A stretch of 64,000 bases of DNA from Halobacteriovoraceae bacterium (GTDB taxonomy: Bacteria > Bdellovibrionota > Bacteriovoracia > Bacteriovoracales > Bacteriovoracaceae), in contig PAVS01000005.1 in assembly GCA_002713145.1 (NCBI GenBank), positions 219,048-283,047 on the forward strand, read 5' to 3'. The notes under the pieces are model-generated. The model saw nothing but the letters and a program-made list of their open reading frames with translations. It was not told the DNA's origin and made no database searches. Each line of letters begins with the position of its first letter. Within the stretch, counting starts at the first letter, position 1. The translations under genes were made by a program, and so were the position numbers. This document shows, piece by piece, positions 38,730 through 49,577 of this stretch.

Positions 38730-40403
38730 TTACTGATTGAATAACTTAACCAAATTGATAACACCGGGCTTAGCCGCCAGTGAGCTCAGAGGAATTAAGC
38801 TTGAGGTTTGATCAGCAGTGGTGGGTCTGAGAACTTCAGGCTGCTCACTAAGAACCACAGCTGACTTTAAATTTTGAATGAGTTTTTCAACAGAGACATC
38901 AGGATGATGGGCTAAATATAGGGCGGCCATAGCACTCACAATAGGTGCTGCGATGGAAGTACCACTGACACTTCCGTATTGGTTAAAAGGAAGAATCGAT
39001 TGAATCTGAACCCCTGGAGCAAAGAAATCCACAGAGGATTGCCCGTAATTACTGAATGACGCCACAAAATTTTCATTATCATGTTGCGTACTCGCCCCTA
39101 CTTCAATGAAATTTTTATGAATGCTCTGAGAGACGACTCCTTGCCCAGCTAATAAAAATTTGTTCGGAAAGTGACTTTGTCCTCCCTCTAAATTTTTACT
39201 CTCATTTCCTGCTGCATGAATCACCAAAACATTATTTTGAGCTGCATAAAGAAGAGCTGCATCCACTTGCGTTTTAAATTGAGAAAAGCTTTTTCCAAAA
39301 CTTAGGTTAATGATGTCGGCCCCATTATCAACAGCATAGCGAATAGATAAAGCCACATCTTTATCCCGTTCATCTCCTTTAGGAATGGCACGAAGAGGCA
39401 TAATCATGACTTCAGAAGTAAGCCCTCTACTTTTTGTCTCGTTGTTAAATTGAGCAGCGATCACCCCCGCCACAGTCGTTCCATGTGTGGCATCAGGTCC
39501 AATCACATCATTATTTCCATATGATTTGTCTTGAAAATCAATGGGGTTGTCACCCACAATTTTTGAACGCAAATCATATTCCGGGTTATAGCCCACTTGC
39601 ACATAATACTTTGCCATCTCCCTAGCTTTTTTCATGCCGCTAAAGCCGTTGTGATATTGATCCCAAATATCAAGTAACTCCGTTTTGATAAGAGCAACGA
39701 AATCATTTTTAGGCTGAATACTTTCAATTTGCTCTCGCTTATTGATGTTATCCATACCTGCTAGAATTTTTAATAACTCCAAGTGCTGCGCAACTTTATT
39801 TATATGTTGAGAAATTTCAGTAAAGCGTTTTTGAAAATGTTCTCTATTCTGAAGAACAATGGCTTCAAGCAAGCTAAAATTCTCTGCTTCATACTCATCT
39901 AGCTCTTCATCATTCTCTATTTTGGTAAGGATACGTTTATATATTCTAGTGGCGACTAATGTATCTTCGACAAGGTTATCGCCCTCACTATTTCCTAAAA
40001 AATTCCAGCCATGAATATCGTCAACATAGCCATTGGCATCATCATCGATTCCATTACCTGGTATTTCATCTGGATTAGTCCAAATACGGCCTTTAAGATC
40101 TTGATGGTGAATATCTACTCCGCTATCGATCACAGCGACAATAATTTTTTTAAGCGGAGCTTGGCCTAAGGTGCTATAGAATTTTTTAGCACTCACACCA
40201 AACACACCATCTAACTCCCTATCTTGAAAATGCCACTGGCCTTCAAATTCTTTTATGTTGAGGGGGGAAACAATATTTCCTTTAACATCTTGTTCAAAAA
40301 TTTTAGCGCGACGGAAATCTTTTTCAGCAGACTTATGCTTACCGCATGACACTGCTAAAAAGATAAAACTTACGAATATGATGAAAAGAGTCTTAGTCCC
40401 CAT
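38730..40403 (-). CDS. S8 (subtilisin-like) serine protease, lipoprotein
   Basis: Lipobox LAVSC; catalytic blocks VIAVIDSGVDIHHQDLKGR, DATHGTTVAGVIAA, GSVSGTSIAAPIVSAMAALY. Confidence 0.92.
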   Translation of the reverse strand: MGTKTLFIIFVSFIFLAVSCGKHKSAEKDFRRAKIFEQDVKGNIVSPLNIKEFEGQWHFQDRELDGVFGVSAKKFYSTLGQAPLKKIIVAVIDSGVDIHHQDLKGRIWTNPDEIPGNGIDDDANGYVDDIHGWNFLGNSEGDNLVEDTLVATRIYKRILTKIENDEELDEYEAENFSLLEAIVLQNREHFQKRFTEISQHINKVAQHLELLKILAGMDNINKREQIESIQPKNDFVALIKTELLDIWDQYHNGFSGMKKAREMAKYYVQVGYNPEYDLRSKIVGDNPIDFQDKSYGNNDVIGPDATHGTTVAGVIAAQFNNETKSRGLTSEVMIMPLRAIPKGDERDKDVALSIRYAVDNGADIINLSFGKSFSQFKTQVDAALLYAAQNNVLVIHAAGNESKNLEGGQSHFPNKFLLAGQGVVSQSIHKNFIEVGASTQHDNENFVASFSNYGQSSVDFFAPGVQIQSILPFNQYGSVSGTSIAAPIVSAMAALYLAHHPDVSVEKLIQNLKSAVVLSEQPEVLRPTTADQTSSLIPLSSLAAKPGVINLVKLFNQ

Positions 40404-40523
40404 TCATTCCCCCATTTCCACACACATTATTAAGTATTTAGCTCATTGGAAAGCCGTACTCACCTTTTTACAGGGTTTAGCTTTTAGCTGGCTAAGTTAT
40501 TAAATTTACGTTATTTTAGCCTT

Positions 40524-41393
40524 ATGAATTTTGATCATCTGGCCGTATTCACCGCCATTTTAAGCACTGTTGAAATTGGGCTGGGAAGTTTATTACACGG
40601 ACTCAAATTACCATTTTCCGGGCATTTTCTCTCCCTCAATCAAATTTTTATTTTAACTCTGCTTAATAGACAGCAAGCTGGGAAAAACGGTCCCGCACTT
40701 GTCAGCAGCTGCTCTGCACTTTTAAAAACCCTCGCCCCTGCGGGAAAAAAACTCACACCGATGCTGGCCATCACCATGCAAGGACAACTTTATACCTGGG
40801 GTCTTTATGTATTGGGTGAAAATATCTTTGGCCGAATATTGGGTGGAATTCTGGGTGGATTATGGTCTTTTATCCAGCCACTGCTGCTCTATCTACTCAT
40901 CTTTGGAAAAGGACTGATCGATGTTTATGATTATTTTTTCTCAAAACTCTCCCAGTTCACTAGTTTATCTGAACAAAGCTTTATAACTCTTCTTCTAGGT
41001 CTTATTGTCATAAAACTTCTCCTCTCTCTTGGAGTCGTCTTACTTGCTCACAAAGTCACTCAACAACAATTTGATCGCTATCAAAGCTGGACCAAAAAAT
41101 TTATAAATCCAAGGACTCAAAAAAACAAACCATCGAAGTCTCCACTGAAAGGAGCTCTCTCAGATATGTTCCAAGGCTTTTTTCTTTTTACAATCTTGCT
41201 CACCATTATCTTCTTTGTATTTGCTAAATCCAGTTACGCCCCATCCATTTGGATCATTTTAAGACCTCTGGCCATGGGCTTTCTTGTTTTTTATTTACTA
41301 CGTCGTTTTCCTTTGAAAAACACCCTGGCTAAAATGCCTGAGAGTAAATATAAAAAAATACTCAGTCTTGTGGTTGAGAAAATTAATGCTTAA
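40524..41393 (+). CDS. Hypothetical polytopic membrane protein
   Basis: 289 aa with several hydrophobic segments. Confidence 0.6.
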   Translation: MNFDHLAVFTAILSTVEIGLGSLLHGLKLPFSGHFLSLNQIFILTLLNRQQAGKNGPALVSSCSALLKTLAPAGKKLTPMLAITMQGQLYTWGLYVLGENIFGRILGGILGGLWSFIQPLLLYLLIFGKGLIDVYDYFFSKLSQFTSLSEQSFITLLLGLIVIKLLLSLGVVLLAHKVTQQQFDRYQSWTKKFINPRTQKNKPSKSPLKGALSDMFQGFFLFTILLTIIFFVFAKSSYAPSIWIILRPLAMGFLVFYLLRRFPLKNTLAKMPESKYKKILSLVVEKINA

Positions 41394-42165
41394 CCTGATC
41401 TCTTAGTTTGAGGAGCTGGGCCACGATACTGATGGCAATCTCACTTGGGTCATTACTCCCTATGGGCTCACCGATAGGACATATGAGTTTTTCAAGTTCT
41501 AAGTCAGATAATCCACTTTTTTGCAAATCCTTAAGAATGGCATTTCGTTTTGACTTTGATCCAATCACACCCACATAGGGAAATTCTTTTTTAAGGGCCT
41601 TTGCTAGGATAGGAACATCATAAGCATGACCCATGGTCATAGAGAGAACAAATGAGTTCTCGGGAAGATTTTCAACTGCCTCTGCCATCTCAGAGATAAG
41701 GAGGGTTTTGATATTTTTGCTTTGAGAAATTCGCTTTAACCAGTCTTCTCGGTGATCTATGAAGACCGCCTGACAGGAAAGAGTGGCGAGTATCGTTGCG
41801 AGTGATTGGGCCACATGTCCAGCACCAAAAATAGCGATATTAAAATCGTGCTCTGTTGTTTCATTTTCAAAAAGAAATGAAACGGCTCCACCACAAGTCA
41901 TACCGATATCTTTTTGTAAATTCCAAGTCTCACTGGCCAGTGTCGTTTGATTCTCTAACATATTTTGAGCATACTGAATGCAGTGAGCTTCGACCTTACC
42001 TCCCCCAACTGTCCCCCATAACAGTCCATCCCTATCAACAAACATTCTGGCCCCCAGATCCTGAGGAGCAGATCCAGCCACCTTGGTGAGGGTCACAACC
42101 ACAAATGATTTGTTCTGCTTAGTATAATGAGCATAAGCTTCTAAAAAGTTATTAAGCTTAGTCAC
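41383..42165 (-). CDS. xdhC: Xanthine dehydrogenase accessory protein XdhC
   Basis: VTLTKVAGSAPQDLGARMFVDRDGLLWGTVGGGKVEA; GAGHVAQSLATILATL; GVIGSKSKRNAI. Confidence 0.92.
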   Translation of the reverse strand: MTKLNNFLEAYAHYTKQNKSFVVVTLTKVAGSAPQDLGARMFVDRDGLLWGTVGGGKVEAHCIQYAQNMLENQTTLASETWNLQKDIGMTCGGAVSFLFENETTEHDFNIAIFGAGHVAQSLATILATLSCQAVFIDHREDWLKRISQSKNIKTLLISEMAEAVENLPENSFVLSMTMGHAYDVPILAKALKKEFPYVGVIGSKSKRNAILKDLQKSGLSDLELEKLICPIGEPIGSNDPSEIAISIVAQLLKLRDQVKH

Positions 42166-44486
42166 GGTGATTTCACCTTTGTGAGTTCGTTAATAATAAC
42201 TTCATTAGTGGCAGGAGAGATAATATTGATAAGCTTGGATTGACTTCTATAGCTGAGAGCATTCTTCACAGCTGTCCAAACACTTATCCCAAGCAGGAAG
42301 GGAGGCTCCCCAACTGCTTTTGAGCGATGAACATTACAATCGTTATCATCATTAGAAATAAAAGCCACATTAAACTCTCTTGGAGTATCGTGAATATTTG
42401 GGATTTTATAAGTTGTTGGGCTATAAGTGAGAAGATGCCCTTTATCAGAATAGACGAGATTCTCAGTTGTCACCCACCCCATAGATTGAATGAAGGCGCC
42501 AGTCACCTGACCTTTATCAATGCCAGGGTTGATAGGTCGCCCCAAATCCATATAGATATCAGAGCGAAGAACTTTCAATTCACCTGTGTATTCATCAACC
42601 TCAACTTCACTGACAGCCGCCCCTTGGGTGAAATAATTAAAAGCCTTTCCTTGGACAATTTCTTTTGAAAAACCAAGTGCCGGTGTTTTAAAATGAGCAT
42701 AATCCCCTAGAGAGATACGGTTGAGGTAAGCTGCGCTCAAAAGCTCCACAAGGGACATCGTTTGCCCTGAAGATAATTTTTTTACTTTTTTATCTTTAAA
42801 TTCAATATCACTATCGAGTTCACCTTTTTTGATTTCATATTCATTTAAATCATCAGATTTAATTCCTTCAAACATAAGTTTTGCGAGACTTGTCAGTCTT
42901 GATTTAATCTTATTACAAGCCGCAAGGGCAGCTGCTCCATTAATATCAGAGCCACTTGAAGCTGCTGTAGGAGAAGTATTATGATTTTTCTCTGTTGAGG
43001 TGGGCATCACTTTTACATCTAAATAATCAAGGCCAAAGGCGTGTGCCACGATTTGCGCAATCTTCGCATTCACTCCCTGGCCCATCTCTGTTGCACCTGT
43101 CGAGACTTGAGCCGTACCATCGAGATGAAGATTCACTAAGGCATTTCCTTGATTGAGAAATCTGGCGGTAAAAGCAATCCCAAACTTAGTGCCACTCATG
43201 CTTAAGCCACGTACTTTCCCATTCTTTTGAGCATTGAATTTTTTAATTTTTTCTCGTCTTTGAGCGTAGTCTGATTGTTTATACAGTCCATCGAAAAGTT
43301 CAGGTAAAAGATTATTTTCTAGTTTTTGGTTATAGGGAGTGAGCACATTATCACCCTCATAGAGATTGATACGACGTACATCATAACTATCTATTCCTAA
43401 GTGAACAGCAATATCTTCCATAATACTTTCTATTGTCATTGCCCCCTGAGGCCCACCAAAACCTCTAAAAGCGGTATTAGGATGAGTATGAGTTCTATAG
43501 CAGGTTCCTGTGATTTTACAGTTCTCTAAATAATAGGCGTTATCTAAATGAAACATTCCTCGCTCTAATATGGAGCTTGAAAGATCAGCATAGGCGCCCC
43601 CATCACTTTTCAAATCACATTTAAGAGCAAGAATTTTGCCTTGATCATCAAAAGCAACTTCGTAATCATTTTCAAAAGGATGGCGTTTCCCAGTTATTTT
43701 CATGTCTTCATCTTTAGTGAGAATACATCTCGCGGGACGCTTGAGTTTCGAGGCGGCCACTGCCGCATAAGCAGCGATGGGTGCCGCTTGGGATTCTTTT
43801 CCTCCGAAACCTCCCCCCATGCGTTTTACAATACAAGTGACTTTGTGAAAGGGAAGCCCTAATGCTTCGGCCACCACTCTTTGAGTTTCACTTGGATGTT
43901 GAGAAGAAGAGTGAACTTCCATTTGATCTTCTTCCAGAGGATAGACCACGGCTGCTTGGGACTCCATATAAAATTGCTCTTGCCCGCCACATCTAAAGCG
44001 GCCAGCTAAGGTATGAGGAGCTGTTTTAAGGATCTCATCAACATTCCCTCGTTCAAAAGGAGTCGGTGCCTGATAAATAATCATATTTTTTTGACGAGCT
44101 TCATCGATACTAAAAACCGCAGGCAATTCATCAATCTCTAGAGTAAATAATTCTTTTATTTCTTCGATTTTATATCTGTTATCAGTAACAAAAATGGCAA
44201 CGGCTTCATCCATATAAGAGATTTTGTCTATGACCAAAAAAGGTTGTTCATGAACGATGGTGCCCCATTTTTTTTGAACAAAATCATCAGCAGTATAAAC
44301 CGCTAAGCAGTTGGGATGAGCGAGGGCTTTTTCACTCTGTATACTTTTCAGGACACCATGGGCAACGGGGCTAGTCAGTATTCCTACAAAGACCTCACTC
44401 CCCAATGCTTCTCTATCATCAATAAAAATAGACTCTCCACTGACATGACTCACTCCACTGTCGTGACGAACATTTTTACCTATCAT
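42162..44486 (-). CDS. xdhB: Xanthine dehydrogenase, molybdenum-binding subunit
   Basis: GGGFGGKESQAAPIAAYAA, RGFGGPQGA, GATEMGQGVNAKIAQI, VGEPPFLLG. Confidence 0.93.
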   Translation of the reverse strand: MIGKNVRHDSGVSHVSGESIFIDDREALGSEVFVGILTSPVAHGVLKSIQSEKALAHPNCLAVYTADDFVQKKWGTIVHEQPFLVIDKISYMDEAVAIFVTDNRYKIEEIKELFTLEIDELPAVFSIDEARQKNMIIYQAPTPFERGNVDEILKTAPHTLAGRFRCGGQEQFYMESQAAVVYPLEEDQMEVHSSSQHPSETQRVVAEALGLPFHKVTCIVKRMGGGFGGKESQAAPIAAYAAVAASKLKRPARCILTKDEDMKITGKRHPFENDYEVAFDDQGKILALKCDLKSDGGAYADLSSSILERGMFHLDNAYYLENCKITGTCYRTHTHPNTAFRGFGGPQGAMTIESIMEDIAVHLGIDSYDVRRINLYEGDNVLTPYNQKLENNLLPELFDGLYKQSDYAQRREKIKKFNAQKNGKVRGLSMSGTKFGIAFTARFLNQGNALVNLHLDGTAQVSTGATEMGQGVNAKIAQIVAHAFGLDYLDVKVMPTSTEKNHNTSPTAASSGSDINGAAALAACNKIKSRLTSLAKLMFEGIKSDDLNEYEIKKGELDSDIEFKDKKVKKLSSGQTMSLVELLSAAYLNRISLGDYAHFKTPALGFSKEIVQGKAFNYFTQGAAVSEVEVDEYTGELKVLRSDIYMDLGRPINPGIDKGQVTGAFIQSMGWVTTENLVYSDKGHLLTYSPTTYKIPNIHDTPREFNVAFISNDDNDCNVHRSKAVGEPPFLLGISVWTAVKNALSYRSQSKLINIISPATNEVIINELTKVKSP

Positions 44487-45958
44487 ATGCTCGCCTCAAA
44501 TTGACTTGGATTTAATTCCTTGAGAATTTCATCTCCAAATTTAATCATTAAATTCCTAGCTAATTGATAGCGAAATTGATCACTCCCTCTGTGATCAGTC
44601 ATAGGGGTTATTTCATGTTCTACTTCTTGGGCCAAATACTGAAATAACTTTGGCCCTAGGTTTTTCCCTAAAGCATTCTGTTCTAATTTTTTTGGGGTGA
44701 TCACGATGGGCCCCACTCCTCCCAAAGCCAATCTTAAACTTTCGAATTGATTGTTTTGAAGTTTATATCCTGCTGCAAAAGTCACAACAGAAATATCTAG
44801 ATCTTTGCGAACACTCACCTTATAGAGCTTATATTCATCTTGAGTTCTTGGAATGATGACCGCAGTAACGATTTCATCATCTCTTAAATCCAGTTCTTTA
44901 TAGCCACCTTTAAAAAAGGATTTGATTTCCACTTCTCTTAAACCTTTTTGACTCTGAAGGCGTACTTTCGCTCCACTCACCATGAGAAAAGGAATAGTGT
45001 CTGCAATAGGACTTGCATTGACGAGATTCCCCACCAAAGTTGCTGCATTTTTAATTTGGGGAGAAGCAAAAATATGAAGCAGTCTTGCAAATTCAGGAAA
45101 GTCAGAACTTAATTTTTTTTCCAGTTCAGTCAGATTAACCTTAGCTCCAATAGTATAGAAATGATCTGACTTTTCTACTTGATACAAATTTTCAATATTA
45201 TTCAAACTCAGTGTTTTATTGAGCTTTAATTTCCCTTTGTTGGTTACGACTCCTAAATCCGTCGCTCCTGAGATCATTTTGACCTCATGAGTTTTATAGG
45301 CAAGGGCCTCATCTATTGTTTTTGGTAAGAAGATTTCTTGATCAGGTCCCGTAATTTTAATACTTATTGGTTTTTCTTTTTTATAATCAGCGAGAATATC
45401 TTCATCCCGGTAGAGATCTTTTAAAGAGGGAGTGTTCTCAAGATCGAGCTTTAACCCTGCTTGTATAATAGGTTCATAACCAGTACAACGACAAAGGTTT
45501 CCTGTGAGATAATTTTTAACTTTCTGAGCACAGGGCTTTTGATTTTTTATTTTCAAATCTTCGGCTAAACCGGCCATGGCACAAATAAACCCTGGGGTGC
45601 AATAGCCACATTGGGCCCCTTGCTCATCAACGAAAACCTCTTGAACAGGGTGAAGGTCCATGGCTTTACCAAGACCTTCTACCGTCAGTATATGACAGCC
45701 CTCATAAAGATACATTTTAGCAATACAGGCATTGATCGATTGATAGGGAGAAAGTTGATCATTGTGAATGCGGGAGACGAGAACACTACATGCACCACAA
45801 TCACCTTCAGCACAAACAATCTTAGTTCCAGTTAATCCTCTGATATAACGGAGGTATTCCGCCATCGTCATAAAGGCATGATCCTGGTTCAGTTGGTAAC
45901 GCTTTCCGTTAATATAGCATATAATATGATCTCGCATAGGAGCAAATTTTAGCAACAA
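44483..45958 (-). CDS. xdhA: Xanthine dehydrogenase, 2Fe-2S/FAD small subunit
   Basis: CAEGDCGACSVL, QCGYCTPGFICAM, GNLCRCTGYEPI; FAD-domain SPIADTIPFLM. Start may be 45937. Confidence 0.93.
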   Translation of the reverse strand: MLLKFAPMRDHIICYINGKRYQLNQDHAFMTMAEYLRYIRGLTGTKIVCAEGDCGACSVLVSRIHNDQLSPYQSINACIAKMYLYEGCHILTVEGLGKAMDLHPVQEVFVDEQGAQCGYCTPGFICAMAGLAEDLKIKNQKPCAQKVKNYLTGNLCRCTGYEPIIQAGLKLDLENTPSLKDLYRDEDILADYKKEKPISIKITGPDQEIFLPKTIDEALAYKTHEVKMISGATDLGVVTNKGKLKLNKTLSLNNIENLYQVEKSDHFYTIGAKVNLTELEKKLSSDFPEFARLLHIFASPQIKNAATLVGNLVNASPIADTIPFLMVSGAKVRLQSQKGLREVEIKSFFKGGYKELDLRDDEIVTAVIIPRTQDEYKLYKVSVRKDLDISVVTFAAGYKLQNNQFESLRLALGGVGPIVITPKKLEQNALGKNLGPKLFQYLAQEVEHEITPMTDHRGSDQFRYQLARNLMIKFGDEILKELNPSQFEASI

Positions 45959-46012
45959 AACTAAAGATTATCTAATGAATTTCGAGTTCTAAAAAGTTTT
46001 ATCTCAAGGGTT

Positions 46013-46405
46013 TTATATCAAACCTAAGTCACGACCTTTTTCCATCAACTCTTCTTTCTCTTCTTCTGTCATGTTCATAAACATGTCTTGCATTTGTTTG
46101 ATTTGATCAGGACTCATATTTTTGAGCATATCCCCTGCTTGTTTGAAAAGTTGTTCTTTATCAAAGGGATTGATTTCGGGGTTGGGTGCCTCAGTTGATT
46201 TTTGTGAAAAAATAACTTTCTCATCTGTTATTTCAACATCTATATCAATCGTATTTTTGAGTTCTTCGATAACCTTGTTAAAGCTTAGCTCCCTTTTATC
46301 CGCAGCTTCATACATTTTAAGCGTGGGAAGGCTCACTTTTTTATCAGGGAAACCATTTTCTTTTAAAGTATTAAGGATTTTTTCGATGAATTCTAACATA
46401 GGCAC
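46013..46405 (-). CDS. Hypothetical acidic protein, 130 aa
   Basis: Open frame with charged C-terminal helix (MSPDQIKQMQDMFMNMTEEEKEELMEKGRDLG). Confidence 0.55.
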   Translation of the reverse strand: MPMLEFIEKILNTLKENGFPDKKVSLPTLKMYEAADKRELSFNKVIEELKNTIDIDVEITDEKVIFSQKSTEAPNPEINPFDKEQLFKQAGDMLKNMSPDQIKQMQDMFMNMTEEEKEELMEKGRDLGLI

Positions 46406-46690
46406 CTCTTTTCAGAAGGGCCATATTAACGTGAAAGTAATGCTTTGTCCATTGACCATACTTGCACCTTCCTCTTCGCATCCTGCTCCAAGGTGCAAGT
46501 TAATCCCTGCGTTTGCTCACATCCTGTTTGCAATAATTTTGTATATTCTTATTGTGACAGAAATTAAGAAAGTTTCAAATATTACTTTAAATTGTAAGGT
46601 ATTGTAATGTAGAGCAATTTAGTTGGCCCTCAACCTAATTTAAACCATATTCTACTTTCCAGACATATTGAAGCTGATTAAACTAACACC

Positions 46691-49480
46691 ATGAAAATCT
46701 GGCTTCTTTTTATTTTATTAGGCACCGCCTTTGCTCAGGAATCTCTCCCTGTTGATATTGCTCAAGACTCTCCCAAGATTCAGTGGAAACAAATTGAAAA
46801 TGATTCCCTCAGAGTTATTTTTTCTAGTGAATTAGAAAATGATGCTCGCTTTGTCTTTGAATTAATCAATTACTACAAAGAGGTGGCCAGTCAAACTTAC
46901 GAACATCACTCAGAGAAAATAACTATCGTTCTCAGGCCTCAAAGTGCGGTGGCCAATGGCTTTGTCGCTTTAGCACCGAGAAGAAGTGAATTCTTTATGC
47001 ACACCAACTACTCACCTTTTGTTGGATCACTAGAATGGTATCAAACCTTGGCCATTCACGAATATCGTCATATTGTTCAATTCGATTTTCTCAATCGCAG
47101 TAATATAGCTCTTGGATATTATCTAGGAGGAGAAGCCATACAAGCCACTCTGTTAGGGTTAACACTTCCCCCTTGGTATTTTGAAGGAGATGCGGTTTGG
47201 GTTGAAACCACTCAAACTAATGGGGGAAGAGGAAGATCTCCTCGATTTGCAGCAAGATTAAAAGCGTTAGTGATGAGTGAACAAAATATCACTTATGACC
47301 AGCTGCTAGCAGGTGATTATACTCAAGGACTTCCCAACCATTATGTGTTTGGATATTTTTTAGTGACTAAAGCCACACTTAAATATGGTCCAAAGATTTG
47401 GGCGCAGATCACAGCCAGAGCCGCTGACGAGCCTCTCAACCCCTACGCTCTATACTCTGCTTTTACGGATATCACTGGAGATAATTTTGATGGATTTTAC
47501 CAAGAGACAATAAGAGAGCTAAAAAAATTATGGGGTGACTTAGCTCCTCCCCGTCCAACAGAAGAATACAAACTACAAAAAAGACCACACTCTATTGCTG
47601 GTGATTTGTACCATTTTGAAAGAACAACGGATCATCTCTGGCAATTGCATAAAAATGGCAAAGCCATGGAGGAGTTTATTCTTGATCCTCAATCTCATAA
47701 GTTAGATATCAATGAAGATTATCTCTTTTACACTCAAACAAGACCCCATCATCGATACGGTTATAAAAGTTTTGAAGAACTGATTCGTTTTGATTTAAAA
47801 AATTCAGAGAAAAAGCAACTCAGCCATGGCCAGCGTTTTTTTCACCCTCAAATAAGCCCAGCCGGAGATAAAATCTTAGTCACGCAATTTGGTGATGATC
47901 ATTCTTGGTCTCTTAAACTCCTTACCTTAGAAGGTGAAGAGCTTGATAGTATTGCTCCTCCCCAAGGTCATAAAATTGTGGAAGCTGTTTGGGGAAGAGA
48001 GCATGAACTTTATTTACTCCTTCTTAATCTGAGAGGTGAAAAATTCATTTCCCAGTTTGATCTCAGACAAAGAAGTTTCACCGCCTTAACAGAAGCGACC
48101 CGCAATAATATTTGGAACCTCCACTTTAATGAGAATATTTATTTTGAAGCCGATTATAAAGGAGCTGTGAATATATTTGAACTTCATCCTCTTACCCAAG
48201 TGATCGCTCAATGTACCTCTGAAATAATTCAAGCAAGTGATCCCTTTGTTCAAGTGGATAAAATTTACTACTCCAACACTACAGCTACGGGAAGTGCTAT
48301 TAAATCTCAAGAACTCTCTTGCACTCCTCTTGAAAATAATAACTTACTTTTAATAGATTTTTTAGGCTCAACACCCAGTGATGATTATCACCAATCACCT
48401 GCCAAGACTCTAAGTGAAGAGCAGTGGAATAGCTTTATTAAAAGAGATAAAGCTATAGATCACTATAATGAATATTCAGGGGCCCTGACGCCACATAGTT
48501 GGTCCTTTATAGGCTCACGTGGCTCAGAGATATCTTTAAACACGTCAAATATATTGAGAACCCTCTCTCTTTATGCCGCTGTCGGAGTTAATGCTGAAGA
48601 GCAAACCCCTTATTACCAACTCAGTTTAAGTTACAACAAGTACTACCCCATTTTTAGTTTGAACTTCGCTCATGTGGACAGAAGATACACTGATGATGAT
48701 GATGATGATACAGAAGAAGAATTTGAGTGGTCAGAAAAAAAAGTCGGGCTCAGTGTGGATCTGCCCTATGTTTTTCAACGTTATCTTTATAGTGGCTTTC
48801 ATAATTTACGCTTTTCTTATGATTTGATTGCGGTAGGAGAACAAAGAGAGGACAGAGAAATTTATGATTTAAGTGATGAAACTCTAAAAGCAAAAGGGGT
48901 TCATTTTCAAACACAGATGCTGAAAACGAAAATTCCCAAAGAAATTTTTGCGCCTCTAGGCTATCAGCTTGATTTATCTTATACAGATTACTCTTTGCAA
49001 CAAAATGATGATTTAGTGAATTATTTAGGGGTCTATAATTTAAGTCTCTTCTCACCTGGTTTTGGTGAGCATCATGGCATCCATTTCCGTGTCAGTGGCG
49101 AATACAGACCCCAGACGAAGTACTTATGGCAGCAACAAACTGAATATCTTCCCTCAGAGGGTTATACCTTCTCTCGAGGTTATGGATTTGACTTTACCCC
49201 CCACTTTACCAAATACACCCTTGAGTATGCTCTTCCAGGCCTATACCCCAATACAGGCTATAAAGATTGGATTTATTTTAACCGTATTTACTTTAAGATT
49301 TTCTATGATCACACTTATAGTCATTTTAATGATGAGAGTGAACGCACTCTCAATTCAAAAGGAATGGAAATTTATTTTGAATCTCTCACTTTCAGAAAGT
49401 TTCCCCTCACCTATGGTTTAAGGCTTTATAACCGCAATGAAGCATCTGATACCCATGGCGAGTTATTTATAACGCTCTAG
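46691..49480 (+). CDS. Exported protein with gluzincin-like N-terminal domain, probable propeller and C-terminal barrel
   Basis: Signal peptide; LAIHEYRHIVQFDF (HExxH) plus WYFEGDAVWVE; propeller-like middle; beta-strand-rich C-terminus. Confidence 0.7.
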   Translation: MKIWLLFILLGTAFAQESLPVDIAQDSPKIQWKQIENDSLRVIFSSELENDARFVFELINYYKEVASQTYEHHSEKITIVLRPQSAVANGFVALAPRRSEFFMHTNYSPFVGSLEWYQTLAIHEYRHIVQFDFLNRSNIALGYYLGGEAIQATLLGLTLPPWYFEGDAVWVETTQTNGGRGRSPRFAARLKALVMSEQNITYDQLLAGDYTQGLPNHYVFGYFLVTKATLKYGPKIWAQITARAADEPLNPYALYSAFTDITGDNFDGFYQETIRELKKLWGDLAPPRPTEEYKLQKRPHSIAGDLYHFERTTDHLWQLHKNGKAMEEFILDPQSHKLDINEDYLFYTQTRPHHRYGYKSFEELIRFDLKNSEKKQLSHGQRFFHPQISPAGDKILVTQFGDDHSWSLKLLTLEGEELDSIAPPQGHKIVEAVWGREHELYLLLLNLRGEKFISQFDLRQRSFTALTEATRNNIWNLHFNENIYFEADYKGAVNIFELHPLTQVIAQCTSEIIQASDPFVQVDKIYYSNTTATGSAIKSQELSCTPLENNNLLLIDFLGSTPSDDYHQSPAKTLSEEQWNSFIKRDKAIDHYNEYSGALTPHSWSFIGSRGSEISLNTSNILRTLSLYAAVGVNAEEQTPYYQLSLSYNKYYPIFSLNFAHVDRRYTDDDDDDTEEEFEWSEKKVGLSVDLPYVFQRYLYSGFHNLRFSYDLIAVGEQREDREIYDLSDETLKAKGVHFQTQMLKTKIPKEIFAPLGYQLDLSYTDYSLQQNDDLVNYLGVYNLSLFSPGFGEHHGIHFRVSGEYRPQTKYLWQQQTEYLPSEGYTFSRGYGFDFTPHFTKYTLEYALPGLYPNTGYKDWIYFNRIYFKIFYDHTYSHFNDESERTLNSKGMEIYFESLTFRKFPLTYGLRLYNRNEASDTHGELFITL

Positions 49481-49577
49481 CTTTCATCTTAAAATATCTC
49501 ACATCTGGGCATTATGAGTTTACGATGTCCGACTATCTTTCTAAGCTAAAGTGCATAATTTTCACGAGGAGAATATT

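Noticed and set aside
46122-46607. 161-aa plus-strand ORF opposite 46013..46405
   Set aside because: Ser/Leu-rich, antisense-type composition, no SD and spans the inverted repeat; judged spurious.
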